Shown here: in pieces, positions 1-30,914 of the stretch
Position numbering within the stretch: the stretch's first letter is position 1
Layout: each line of letters starts with the position of its first letter
Assembly: GCA_000226015.1 (NCBI GenBank)
Contig: JH153324.1
Location: forward strand, 348,142 to 412,141
Length of the DNA: 64,000 nucleotides
Origin: Mnemiopsis leidyi
Lineage: Eukaryota; Ctenophora; Tentaculata; Lobata; Bolinopsidae
Direction of reading: 5' to 3'
Notes under the pieces: generated by a model
The model's database searches: none
What the model saw: only the letters and a program-made list of their open reading frames with translations
Told to the model about the DNA's origin: nothing
Program-made: the position numbers and the translations under genes

Positions 1-42
<42 letters not shown>
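1..42. repeat. (TC)n microsatellite at the window edge
   Basis: A pure TC dinucleotide run opens the window and is probably truncated by the window boundary. No gene is associated with it. Confidence 0.95.
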
Positions 43-45
<3 letters not shown>

Positions 46-410
46 AACCCTCTCATCAGCCGGGCGGATAAACCTTCGTATTTCTGAGGTAGCGGCACTA
101 TTTCACTTTGCAAGGATTGAAAACAAAAGGTTTAGAACTTAAGCCGTGCCTTTACCCCGACACTATAAATTTTAGACTTTACCCAACCAATGGGCCCTGC
201 TCGATCGTCTCGCTCAGCCAATCAGAGTCGAGTATTTGTGTCTGGTGACAAGCGGTTTTGGGTCACCTGACCCTGGACGAGATCTCATTACTTGATTGGA
301 AAGTTTCAAGACAAAGCATATCTCGGGCCACGTGGTGGTGCTGGCGGGTTGGAGCGCCTCCACCAATCACCTGGGCAGTAGCTGACGTGGGCAGGGTGAT
401 CTTTTAAAAT

Positions 411-870
411 AGGTCTTTGAAAATGTTAGAAAAGGTAGCTGAACACTATTTGAAAATGTTTAAAAAGGTAGCTGAACAATATTTGAAAACGTTTAAAAAG
501 GTAGCTGAACAGTATTGTAAAAGGTAGCTGAACAATATTTGAAAATGTTTAAAAAAGGTAACTGAATAATATTTGAAACGGTAGCTGAACACTATTTAAA
601 AAGGTTTGAAGGGTAGCTGAACACTATTTAAAAAGGTAGCTGAACAATATTTGAAAAGGTAGCTGAAAACTATTTGAAAACGTTTGAAAGGTAGCTGAAC
701 AATATTTGAAAAGGAAGCTGAACAATATTTGAAAACGTTTGAAAAGGTGGCTTAACAATATTTCAAAAGGTAGCCAAACAATATTTGAAAAGGTAGCTGA
801 ACAATATTGGAAAATGTTAAAAAAGGTAGCTGATAAATATTTGAAAAGGAAGCTGAACAATATTCAGAAC
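411..870. repeat. Minisatellite, imperfect units of about 20-35 bp
   Basis: About 15 imperfect tandem units built on the core GGTAGCTGAACAATATTTG, often followed by AAAATGTTTAAAAA. Unit length varies because the A/T spacer expands and contracts. Open frames run through it on both strands, but they only reflect the repeat and are not genes. It lies about 2.2 kb upstream of the first lhx3/4 coding exon. Confidence 0.93.
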
Positions 871-1837
871 TCGATCGAACTCACATCTCACCGTAACTTG
901 ACGAGCATGCAGCAACTATCGAATCATTTGCTCTGTAAAAGTGTTAGGTCCAAGACCCTAAAAATGAGGGAAGTAGCGAAATGTTGTGATCTTTTTTACC
1001 ACTAATCTGTGATTGATAGGATTTCACGAGCTTCCTGATAACTTGCTTCCGGCTGTGCAAACAGATCTTATTCTCGATCTTCTCATAAAAATGATCAGAT
1101 GTGGAGTGTGATCTGTTTTGGATTTTTGCAGAAGGTATGAATTTTACAATATAAATGACGAATCTAATATTTGTTGTTACGGCTAAATCATGTAGGAGTT
1201 TGAGAATTTGAAAACTTTTGGATCCAAAAAATATAAATTAACCTCGGACCCGTGGTCCGGGTCATTCACAAGACCCTTTGATGAAGTCAGAACTTAACCT
1301 ATCAACTTTATCGGGTTTCCTATTCTGTGTTTCTTTGTTTCAGTGTAAACTGCAAATCTTGTGTATAGTCAGTCACCCAATCCTCTAAGCTACTCCGTGG
1401 TACTACAGCCGGATTTTCACAGCGAGAATTATTGACCCGGACCTGGTCTAATGTGAATATAATAGGACCAAATAGACCTGGACTACACATCAGTCCAGAC
1501 CCTGCAGCCCCATTACGCGTAATCAGCGGGACACTGACAACCCTGAAAAAGAATTATTATATTCGAATTAAGCTTAGCCGGATCATCCTGTCAATTTGGC
1601 CGGACTGAAGTTTGGTGAAGGGTTTAGCAGTGTTTAGTGCTGGGTCTAACTTTATTGAGGAGCAATTGGTCCGGGTATTATCTAAATCTCGTCTTAGGAG
1701 GTACATGTGGGTAGGACGAGAAGGGAGATGATCTAGTCTATGAGGAACCTCTCTGTGAGTATCGAAAAGGAATTTTGCGTCGAGAGGTATTTGCGGATGT
1801 TTAAGTGTGTAGTGAATGGTGGGAGATGGTAATCAGA

Positions 1838-2005
1838 CTGAATCCCTTGCGGACCGAAACCCTAACGGACTGAATCCCTAGCGGACTGAATCCCTAACGG
1901 ACTGAATCCCTTGCGAACTGAATCCCTAACGGACTGAATCCTAACCGGACTGAATCCGTAACGAACTAAATCCTTAGTGGACTGAATCCTTAACGGGCTG
2001 AAACC
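1838..2005. repeat. Minisatellite with a unit of about 17 bp
   Basis: About nine imperfect copies of CGGACTGAATCCCTAA in tandem, with small substitutions. No coding signal and no recognised element ends. The flanks (871-1837 and 2006-2760) are AT-rich and show nothing I can name. Confidence 0.9.
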
Positions 2006-2767
2006 ATATTTGAATTTTCACTAAAATTAAAGACAACCCCACATTTCCTCCCGATTTCATCGTAGTTAAGCCGTTTTTGGCATAACATACTTACGAATCT
2101 CAGCTTTATCAAGGCTGTCTGGGTAAGGCGGTTTACCCCTGTAAAACCACAGCAGCAAGCATAGTTTTAACCACACCTAAGTCCGTCAGGATCCAGACGT
2201 TACTATATGATCTTATGGTATCGGGGATTCGAGACTCTGCTGCTGGTTAGGTGCTTTACTTCACAGGATCCGTCTGCATTTTGTTGAGGGGGAGGTTGCC
2301 AGGTGGAGTTTTATTCATCATCTACCTTACTCGGGATTATTATGACCGGGATAAAGTGGCGGGTTGTGGGGGATTTCGCCATATTTTTCCCGGTTTTTAT
2401 TTTTCCCGGTCGTTAATAAACCGACTTTAATAATCGCGAGTAAGGTATTCTTGAGGGGGATGATGAAGTTTACATGGTGGTTTAGTAAGTTATATATACA
2501 AACTGCAATAACTTTTTCTCACCCTATCCATTACGTCATTTCGCGTGATGCCTTATAGTACTGTTAACTGCTTGGATCCCGGCTTTTATCTCGAAATGTA
2601 GGTTTGTAGCTCTTCAGTATCTGGTGGGTTATCGATACCTTAAAACTGGTGGGATCCCTCCAGGTATATAAATATGGCTAATTAATTGCATGACTATATG
2701 CACTGCACCCACTATAGATGTTAGTCAGTGGTCTCAACAACGCATTGCGATTGGCCGATACCTGGAT

Positions 2768-3117
2768 CACGTGACCGATATCCGGCCCACTGATTGGAGG
2801 AGCGGATTGTTAAGTATACCAAACTCTGGGTGAGCCGTGTAGACCTAGTCGTACCCTTAGTTTTACAGCATGCTTGCTCTCCCCCCTCCTATACAGAGCC
2901 GGAGGAGTCGTCCCGAGCCCTTATCACGCTGCTCCCCTCTACATTTGACTGATTTTTGATCACGTGACAAATTCTGGGTCACGTGACTCAAGCCGCGCGC
3001 ACGTGACAACTTGTACCTATAGTACACGAGGGAGCTGGTCAGGGCACTGTAGATCGGACGTCCACTTCTTCTCCGTCAGCTCGTATTAACCTCACTTTTG
3101 TTTTCCCTGAACTTGGC
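2768..3117 (+). promoter_or_regulatory. Probable upstream region of lhx3/4 with an E-box cluster
   Basis: Four CACGTG E-boxes occur here, at 2768, 2961, 2980 and 3000. Three of them lie within 45 bp in the context (G/A)TCACGTGAC or GCACGTGAC. They end about 110 bp before the proposed start codon at 3118. CACGTG is the core site of bHLH-zip factors such as USF, MITF/TFE and MYC-MAX. That it is the promoter is inferred only from its position before exon 1. No TATA box is obvious. Confidence 0.4.
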
Positions 3118-22524
<19,407 letters not shown>

Positions 22525-25182
22525 GGGGTATTTTCTGTCAAGAGTTCCTACTCTAAACTTCCAACCATGTGATTAACTGCGGGATCTAGATAAACGAAAC
22601 TGCGGAAAGAGAGAGAGAGGAAGAGAGATGCTCTACTGACGATATATGCGGATGTTTGCTATGTCAGGAGGTACCTCCGTTAACGGATACAATGTCAGGA
22701 GAAAGCTGTGTTACATACTGAGTGGTTAGGTAGAGTTACTCGGTGTTGTTATTTCGGACTGAAATGTGTGCAGGGTATAGTAGCTATGTTTGAAAGAACG
22801 TGATTGAGCTGATGAAAATTTTAGAATTTGACCTGGTTTTTGTGGTATTTGATTTTATCAGAAATTGTGCTATCTTTACACGATTTTGTTCTGATATTAA
22901 TATCGTAATGCCAGACAAACTTTTTAACCATTTCAGTCGCATGTTCTATCTCAGAGATTTCATATTCTAATTGTCATGCTGGGTTTCTTGAGATTCGAAT
23001 CTGCGATAAGTATTTATTAGTTATGAAATTGAAATATGTAACTATCATTTCATCCACCAGGATGCAGTATAACTGCTAATTCAAAAGTCGCGAAAGTCAT
23101 TCGATAGACAGCTTAGTTAGTTCGTTAGTACTTAACCCCTGATTTTTTATTTCCTAAAGCTATGACCATAAGACACTATGCTGATATAGCGGTTACAGAA
23201 CTAAGATTCGAAATATTAGAGATTAGCTTAAATTATTAATATCAAGTACTATGGCTCAGCTGGTCACAGCCACTATTACAAGAATGTATTGGATTATGAA
23301 TTCTTAAACTATAATATATTGTATTTCAGTAAAATTCACAATTCACTGCCAACAAAATCTGACATTTTTTCTCTCTTTAATAGTAAACTATTTTCTGGAT
23401 GAGAAAAACTCCAATGTTTGTACATTAGAAATAACATCAGCTTGTATCTCGATCGCTAGAAATATCTAACTCACTCCCCTCCATGTCAGCCAACTTTTCG
23501 ACGGTTCGTCTATAAACTTTCTCGAATGTTCTTGCTGTGACGTTTTGAGCAACTATGTCCAGGATAATTTGTCCGCTTAGCCCTGGGGATTGAACGATAA
23601 AATTGCAGGACCAAAATTTACAGCTGTGACTGAAGATTTCATAACATATATGTTGTACGGCATAGTTCCTTATTTGATTTCAGGCTGATATTTAAAGGAC
23701 TTAAAAAGTGTGCATTGAAAAATTTGAAAATTTCACCATCATCACTCCAACAAGAATTGCAGCCGCTTTCACTGTGTCAGGCGACCGCTGAATTTCCCGT
23801 ATCAATTATCATGCCGTCGCTTTTTGTAATTGAAATTCGCGAAATAAGGAATCATAATACGCAACCACTAACCACACGTAATTTCGGTTAATTTTCAAAG
23901 TTCTGGCTCTGCACGTGTAAATACAGACGCGCGAATTAATACAGCCGTTCAATGTATGATTTTAAAATTTCACTCTGCACGCGCAAAGTTTGAACACTAT
24001 CGCGCGTTCTTTTTATTGTTTTATTTCAAATATCGTGAGTCTGTATGGCGTCGTTACAATTAAATTGTCTTTGCTACCTTTACAATGTATTCATAATCAT
24101 ACTGCGTTGTTTTTATACTTTATACTAATTGCGTTATGTAAGTTTGTCGTTAAATAGATTTGTACCGTGTACGGAGCTGAGATTAAAATCGTGTTACATT
24201 CATCTTTCAATCTGTCAAATTTCGACAAATTACTCAATAAAACTAAAGTTCTCAGAATTTTGATCTTTTTTCTTGATGTTAGGCAAATATACATAAATTT
24301 TATAATGATTATGTATATCTAAAGTACATTCTGCGGCCTTGGGCAGTTAAAACCTATAATCTTATTTGTATACATGATAAGTTTGATAAAGGAGCGCGGA
24401 CGTACGTACGTACGTACGGACACTTTTCGAGCTAATATTCCAAAATTACGCTGTCGATCGCCAGCCCTTGTTTTGTACTTTTTGTGCACGTGCACAAAAC
24501 GTATCAAAACAATCTTGCCATTTGGGCCCTTCGGGCCCAAATGGCAAGATACGGGAAAAAATCAGTGCAACAGCATACAAATACACACGGTTAAACCTAG
24601 ACAACGTGTCATCTAACGTCAGAATTCAGATATTCTGATGGGATCATGCTCAGGTTTCGGGGGACTACTTGCAGGAGGTTAGGGCTCGGTCTCGGAAATG
24701 TATTTTCCAGTCAGTGAGAGGGTTTTAGGTTCTTTTGGAAGTTTAACTGGGATGCTATTGCTATGCCTATAATCTAGATGCTAGATCTGTGAGACTGTAA
24801 GTTTATTTTAGCTAAAGAAAGTGACAAAGTGACAGTCTACACAAGCTCGACAAAAAGTAAAGAGCATTTCGTTCTACGGCTTATACCGCAGACTTCAACA
24901 AATGTGGATATGTAATTTTATCAGCTACGAGAAAAAGCTTCTAGCGGTGTATCTACAGCGGTCAGTCATGGAGTATTGCGAAAAGATCGGGAATAATGAG
25001 TGAGACTAAATTCCCAAATTTACAAGAGCTTTATATAAGTCAGCTTGTATTCAAGTCAAACTTTACTATACTTATAGTGATGCTAAGGGGAAGGATTAGA
25101 ATTTCGGGGAAAAAAGGATAAGACGAAATTTTGTGAGGACGAACATTGAAACCATTCCGAATTGTTAAAAACCACCTAAATT
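22525..25182. other. 3' UTR and intergenic DNA between lhx3/4 and the PDE gene
   Basis: The two genes are convergent. The stretch is AT-rich with no convincing coding frame. It contains palindromic sequences near 24400-24560, and TTTATT at about 24802 could be a minus-strand AATAAA for the PDE transcript. Otherwise nothing recognisable. Confidence 0.6.
24397..24560. repeat. Cluster of palindromes with a perfect 18-bp-arm hairpin
   Basis: Three symmetric elements lie close together: an alternating CGTACGTACGTACGTACG run near 24400, a 20-bp perfect palindrome at 24480-24499 centred on GTGCACGTGCAC, and an 18-bp perfect inverted repeat (24522-24539 and 24543-24560, core CCATTTGGGCCC) separated by only TTC. 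It may be a foldback element or a structured RNA. It does not look like a protein gene. Confidence 0.7.
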
Positions 25183-27861
25183 TCAATCGGTCATTTCTTC
25201 CTTCAACTTCTCCTTCCATCTCTCAAGATTGGACTGAAAGTGCTTGTCCCAAATTCGGTTTATCGGCTTGTACAAGAAAGACGCATTCCCCCCGAGGTTT
25301 CCAGTTTGGGATCGTTTGGCTCTTAGTTTCAAAGAGGAAGGAGTCCTTGATTGGTATGCTGGATTCTCCTCAATAGGCGTCATCTGGGAGGCGACGGAAC
25401 TTTTTCGTCGGTTCTTGACCCACGGTGTGGACAGCTCCAGGAACTCCTGCTCCTCTTTTTCCCGCAGTATAGCGTCTATGGTGTTACCGAGAGCGGTAAA
25501 AGCGGGTGTGGTGATGTACGTGATAAAGCCGACTTGGGACTCTGGAATGTTGGTTGTGGTTCTGTCGCAGAGGGGGGATATCGGTAGATTCATATCTTTT
25601 TCTTTGTCTCCCTAATTAGGTAATGTCTATGACTTTAAGTATTTTTAGGTTTTCGAGTAGTTTTTGTATTACTATTAGTATTAGTACAAAAACGTTTTGT
25701 ATTGGTTGCGTCATAAGATTATTTTAAGTAAGTAAAGCGACCAAACATTTTTCTGATAGACCACTTCTACAATCCTAGGCTATAGTGATCTTGAACGACT
25801 AAGAGTAAGAAAGACCGCGAGCAAGTGAGCAATCAACTCCTGCATAAGAAGGGAGGGGGCACCAACCTGAGCAAAAAACTCCTGCATGAGGAGCAGGGTG
25901 ACACGTACCTGAGCAAAAAACTCCTGCATGAGGAGTTGGGTCCAAGTCTCGTGAATGCTCCACATTTTCCCTGGGCCCGCAATATCAGAGCAGTGGAGAA
26001 TGCTGTTCATCACGTCTTGCCGGTCGATCAGAGAGAGGTCGATCAGCGAGTCTTTTAGAGTGGAAACCTGGAAATCTCAAGTTTCAATATTCAGATTGAA
26101 AAGATTTGAGCATCTGCATTGACGTAGTATGACTATGATTTAGAGTGACGATCTAAACTATATTATTATTTGAAAAAGTAATGATCCTGAAATAAAAAAT
26201 TCTAACTTGACTAAAGTGATCTGCCATATCAGTAGCCAGGACACAGTCAACCACAATCTCTCTCATGATCAGAAACTGAGATCGTGACATCGCCTCAAAC
26301 GGGTTTAGTTCTGGATCCGACAGAAGCTGGTAAGCCCTGTGCAAAACATGGTTATAGTTGAATTGCTGCCTAACAAAAGTGGGTTCAGTCGAACAAATTT
26401 AAGGTACACTTCGTTTTCAAACTCAAAGGGCTAAAGTTTTGCGTTTAAAATTTAAAACTTAACCGTAACGTTGGGTGTTAGGTGCAAAATACAAGGTGTT
26501 TCGTACAAAATTTGAAATGTAACGAAATAGAAAAAGGACCTGCTGACGTGGTGGTTTTCCAAAACACTCTTGTCGTTGTAAAGTTGAGCTAGCTCAGAGG
26601 AGGAGTGTTTGTGGAAAATGTTGTTAGTCCCTGTGTGCTCCAGATCATGTATCATGGCCGCGAATAGTAAAGATAGTAGCTCGAGACTGCTCAACCAATC
26701 GCTTATCTGAACCGAGCGATCAGGGTTTTTAAAATTGAATGTATTTTATAATAAATAGTCGCAGCTGTTGCTATGTTAATCCTTAAGTTTTTAAATTCGT
26801 TTAATCTCATTTTACTTAACTAATTTTCTAAAGAAGATAAGTTTGTTAACCTTTGTGTCGAGGAGGATAAAATATGTTGTCTGCAGCACGTCAGCTCCGT
26901 GGATGCCGTTGTGGTATGGGTTATTGTAGAGTTTGTATCCCTTTTCCACTTCAACACACAACTTGATTACTTTTTTTCTGCTTATATTGAACTCAGAGAG
27001 CAGGTTAGTCGCCTGGAGGATCTCCAAAAACAGACGGGATATCCCATGATGGTTGGTAAGCTTGTCAAATAAAAACTGGTCGAAATCCCATGACAGCAAG
27101 TTGCTTTTGAGGTAGTCTGACGTTTCATCGTTGTTATTGATGGTGAAAGGAAGGTCAACCATGGCTGAGTCAGAGTCTACAGACGAGTGTCTGGTGATGC
27201 CAGCTAAAGCAATCGCAGTTCTCACGGCCGTGGCCACCTTTTTGAACCGATTGATACCCTGCTCCTTGTTCTTATGGATGAACGCAGAAACCCAAAATTC
27301 AGCTGCACCAGATGATTCGTCTAAGATTTCGTCAAATTCAAAAGCAACTGATTTTCTTTTTAATCGTTTCATGCCACCCTGGTTTAGCAACAAGCAATAT
27401 TCTCGAAGGTAGCTGATAGTACAAAGAAGTGAAACCTGATCTGTGAGACTGGATTGACTACAAATATCTTGTAAGCGCTCGATCAATGTCAATATTTCTT
27501 CAATAGACCTTGTGGGGCCTGTCGAGGACTTTCGATTTGTATTTGTAGAAAGCAGAGATACTGTTGAGCATTTTTGAGCTTGTGTCGACCAATTGCTGTC
27601 TCGCTTGTTGACCCCATGAGGGTCGCCATTATGAAAGCACAGTTGTTTGTTTGAATCCTGCATGATTTTAAATACTACCTCTTCAGTTTGACAAGAGCAG
27701 GAATTTCTATTCATTGGTTCGGTATCAGAATCATCCTTTATTTTGCAAAAACAACTCCCGCATGGATTTAAATTCCGACAAGAAAAGTTGGTGCACTTCC
27801 ATCGTAAATCGTTTTTGAGATCCCTATTGAATCTGACTACATTGCTGCAACATGAACCCAT
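25183..27861 (-). CDS. 3',5'-cyclic-nucleotide phosphodiesterase, PDE1-like, 5 exons
   Basis: A class I phosphodiesterase that hydrolyses cAMP and/or cGMP. Exons in transcript order: 27861-26851, 26706-26540, 26336-26207, 26067-25909 and 25611-25183, all GT-AG with agreeing phases (about 631 aa). Metal and catalytic residues are present: H317/H321/D324 in YHNGIHGADV, H357-D358-H361 in IHDLEHTGTNN, D429 in ATDM, D464 in CSDIAGPGK, and the purine-clamp Gln 515 in ESQVGFI. LPISPLCDRT and the region before the catalytic core (EFWVSAFIHKN, FKKVATAVRTAIAL) resemble PDE1, the Ca2+/calmodulin-dependent family. The first 60 residues are Cys-rich and start MGSCCS, a potential myristoylation plus palmitoylation signal. 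The start is the only ATG before the long exon frame. A tandem array covers the donor of exon 4. A typical PDE1 calmodulin site was not identified, so the subfamily is probable rather than certain. Confidence 0.92.
25824..25948 (-). repeat. Three-copy tandem array spanning the exon 4 donor of the PDE gene
   Basis: On the minus strand the exon end (CTCATGCAGGAGTTTTTTGC, then TCAG) plus donor is repeated with a 42-bp step (exon ends at 25909 and 25867), then a more decayed third copy. Copy 1 has GTACGT and copy 2 GTTGGT, so both could splice. Using copy 2 would insert 14 residues in frame, a second LLMQEFFAQ beside the catalytic core. Confidence 0.9.
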
Positions 27862-28832
27862 CAAAGTTTATCTTCTACTGTCTGCTGTCCATCAAAACAA
27901 CAAGAATTAAAACGAATTATTTCGCCTTATGCGCGCCACAACAACACACGTGCACGAAAAAGCGTTGCCATGTGAACCGAGTAGCCAGGAGAGTAGGGAG
28001 AGAAGATTTTTTGGGAAAGCAAGCCGAAAAATGGCCGATGGAGAGGAGAGAGGAAGAGGAGAGAGGAGAGGGAGGGAGGAGATAGGAGATAGGAGATAGG
28101 AGAGAGGAGAGAGGAGAGAGGAGAGAGGAGAGAGGAGAGAGGAGAGAGGAGAGAGGAGAGAGGAGAGAGGAGAGAGGAGAGAGGAGAGAGGAGAGAGGAG
28201 AGAGGAGANNNNNNNNNNGGAGAGAGGAGAGAGGAGAGAGGAGAGAGGAGAGAGGAGAGAGGAGAGAGGAGAGAGGAGAGAGGAGAGAGGAGAGAGGAGA
28301 GAGGAGCGCAGTACTACCCGTCATTTGTTTGGGAAAAAAGGGAGGAAGCCTACGCGGAACTTTTGGTGTATACTATAATTCTAATCATATTTATAGTGCT
28401 GGCGTTGTAGGGCCCGAAAAAAAGGTTTGTTAGACTTTAACTTCCTTTTGGAATATTATATTTCGAGAATATCAAAATTATAGTCGACTTTGATGTGTAG
28501 TTGTTGCTGTTTGTTCCTTCATTTCCTTGTATTTCTTTTTATCAAATTTCTTTATTTCGAAATTTAGATACTTATGTTTTATTAGTTTTAGGCGATCCCA
28601 CTAATGTGTTTGTACAACACTGTTCATAAATTTAATTACCTTTCTTCGGTCTTTTTAAATCCCTAAGTAATGTCAAATTAGTAAAATTCGTGAGGCAAGT
28701 TTTTATTTGACTTCCAAATGATTCGTAAACGTTTCAATTTTGAATTTGTACACTTGCTTGACATAAAAACATATCATTATTACGATTTAATTAAGTTATG
28801 GCAATTCCTGTACCCTCAGCAAATTCCCTCTC
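27862..28832. other. Divergent intergenic region between the PDE and methyltransferase genes
   Basis: About 970 bp separate the two divergent start codons. The region holds the GGAGA array, a CACGTG at about 27949 near the PDE side, and AT-rich DNA. A TACCCTCAG at 28811-28819 just before the methyltransferase ATG could be a 3' splice site for a 5' UTR intron. Shared promoter use is possible but not shown. Confidence 0.5.
28050..28306. repeat. (GGAGAGA)n purine tract with an assembly gap
   Basis: A near-perfect GGAGAGA heptamer array, preceded by GGAGATA variants at 28078-28100, with ten N at 28209-28218. The all-purine strand could adopt triplex or non-B structure. Open frames (LLSPLSS repeats) are artefacts. 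Confidence 0.95.
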
Positions 28833-29663
28833 ATGACTATGTCGACAGAAAATAAAGACCCACAAATAAACACCCGGAAAGTCCTAATATACGACCTGTG
28901 GGAGTATTTGTGTCCCGGTTACTATAACTACGGTCGTACTGAACCCAGCACGGATATTTCGACAATCCCCGACTTGGTTGCTGCTAACGAAAACATGGTG
29001 CGCTACATAATCTCCCAGTTAGGGATCAATAAAGACTCCTACCTCCTAGATCTTGGGTGCGGTAAGGGGATGTACACCGTCAGGATTGCCGAGATTACAG
29101 GCTGCAAGTTTGTAGGCGTGGAGCTGAACAAGGAGTACGTGGAGCAGGAGTGTAGAGAGTTGGCGGAGAAACACGGGGTTGCTCAGCAGGGCGAGTTTGT
29201 GCAGTCCTGCATGGCGGATATCCCTGATAGGATCAGAGGAGGACACTACACCCACATCATATCTCTCGGGGCGGCCTTGCACGTGCACGAAAAGATGGAT
29301 AAACTGTTGGAAACTGTTACCAGCTGTTGTAACAAGGACACTCAGATATTTTTCTGGGATATTATCCGCAATGCTGAACGGGACGAGGTGAGAGATTTGG
29401 TGAAGCGGCACTGCAATAAAATCATTCCACTGCTTTCCAAACAAGAAATGTTGGAAAAGATAGAGATTGCAAAGTTCCAGTTGACCAAGTTTGAGGATTT
29501 CACACCGTACATTCTGCCAGGTCTGAAAGTTGTGTCCAGGGAGAGCAAGAGGAGGGATCCAGACTCCATATTTCTGACTTATCCGCTCTGGTGCGAGGCT
29601 TTTGCGGAAGAGAAACTGGCTTACGTTGTTTTCTACTTTACCTTGCATGATCCTTTCTATTAG
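28833..29663 (+). CDS. Class I SAM-dependent methyltransferase with no coding intron
   Basis: A predicted cytosolic methyltransferase of 276 aa that uses S-adenosylmethionine. Motif I is LDLGCGKG (residues 72-79), the acidic ribose-binding residue follows in VGVELN (Glu 97), and an ISLGAALHVHEK stretch lies about where motif IV/post-I sits. The layout resembles sterol, phosphoethanolamine or small-molecule N/C-methyltransferases (Methyltransf_11/25 type), but the acceptor substrate cannot be told. The coding region is unbroken, unlike its neighbours, so it is either a retrocopy, a laterally acquired gene or simply intron-poor. A 5' UTR intron is possible (acceptor-like CCCTCAG at 28819). A second in-frame Met lies at codon 3. 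Divergent from the PDE gene. Confidence 0.82.
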   Translation: MTMSTENKDPQINTRKVLIYDLWEYLCPGYYNYGRTEPSTDISTIPDLVAANENMVRYIISQLGINKDSYLLDLGCGKGMYTVRIAEITGCKFVGVELNKEYVEQECRELAEKHGVAQQGEFVQSCMADIPDRIRGGHYTHIISLGAALHVHEKMDKLLETVTSCCNKDTQIFFWDIIRNAERDEVRDLVKRHCNKIIPLLSKQEMLEKIEIAKFQLTKFEDFTPYILPGLKVVSRESKRRDPDSIFLTYPLWCEAFAEEKLAYVVFYFTLHDPFY

Positions 29664-30914
29664 AAAAATGAGAAAAAATGACTTTTTTCTTTTTGAATCT
29701 TAATGTATTACTTTATAATTACATTGATTAATTCAACAAATATAGTCGGACTTTTTTTGGACCCTTATTCGAAGCGAAAATAATATACATCGGCATTGTA
29801 TACACGAACAGATACAGTGAAATTTCGAACCCTGGCATTTTAAAAGCCATAATTATGAGTAAAATGTTATTGGATTGATGCAAGTATCATACCGTAAATC
29901 TTTGCGGGTCCAATTCTTTATGACTTGCGGTGTCGACTGTCGTTCGGTACCATTTGGACCTCCCTGGTATAGAAGCGGTATAAGCATTACACCTACGTAC
30001 CGATTTACGAACTCAACGGGATTCGGGAATTGCGAACCTGATTGCAAAAATGTGCAAATTCGAATGAAGCTTAGATGGACGCCAAGCAAATTAGTTTTAC
30101 GAGAATCTTTACACTTTATAGGGCACACAATCACACACAAATAGTCTGCAACATCTTCTCCGAACCTATTCTCTGATACAAACGAGAGGTGCGCTCAACC
30201 ATGAGTGCCATGAAATAACAAAGACCATGAAATAACAAGGACCACGAAATGGCAAGGACCATGAAATAGCCTTGTTCTTTAAGTCTTTAGAGCGACAGTG
30301 TCAAACACCGCCTCGCCAATCCTATCCGTGTACAAGAAATCCATCCTCGGCCAGGGCATGTAGCTGTAGAACGGCTACCGGACAACTAGGCACATAGCTC
30401 CAATACCCAATATCTAATTCACAAGCAGACTTAAACTAACCAGAACTGGTTGATTGGTTAATGACGAATAGTTCAATTAACCACCGACAATTAGGCACCA
30501 AGTTCTCTAGCTCTAGTTCAGGTACAGTGTTAAACATCTAGCAGGTGTCAGATTTCTTGGTTCAGATGTATGTATCTATGTTTTGAGAGTCAATTGAAAT
30601 ATTGATTGAGCAAAGGATTAATGATAATAGTTCAAAAATAACGTATTTACAGTCAGAAAAATTACTCAATATCATTGCCACCGTGTAGAACTAGTAAGCT
30701 TCCTGTTCATCATGCTTCCCACTCATTGCTTCCTGCTCATTGCTTCCTCTCCTTACTTATTGTCCATTGCGGTTGTTTGGGATCCAGATAACTTCGAGTC
30801 TGCCTAGTTCGTTTTGCCAGGTTTGCGGTGGAGGATTTGTTAGAATTTTCTAAACGTTGAACAATATATCCCTAAGAAGAAAAGTGCGATGTGCTAATTG
30901 TCACTGAATTGATC
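29664..30914. other. Intergenic DNA
   Basis: AT-rich DNA between the methyltransferase and the large Cys-rich gene. It includes a small imperfect repeat (ACCATGAAATAACAAGG and variants) at 30207-30270. Overlapping open frames on both strands at 29853-30144 have no recognisable domain, and I do not call them. Confidence 0.55.

Noticed and set aside
1838-2005. Possible CRISPR array, because of short regular repeats
   Set aside because: The units are contiguous and imperfect, without unique spacers, in a eukaryotic context.
25244-25615. 123-codon plus-strand frame
   Set aside because: Antisense of the last PDE exon.
29046-29648. 200-codon frame on the minus strand
   Set aside because: Antisense of the methyltransferase, which has clear motifs. 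The antisense frame has none.
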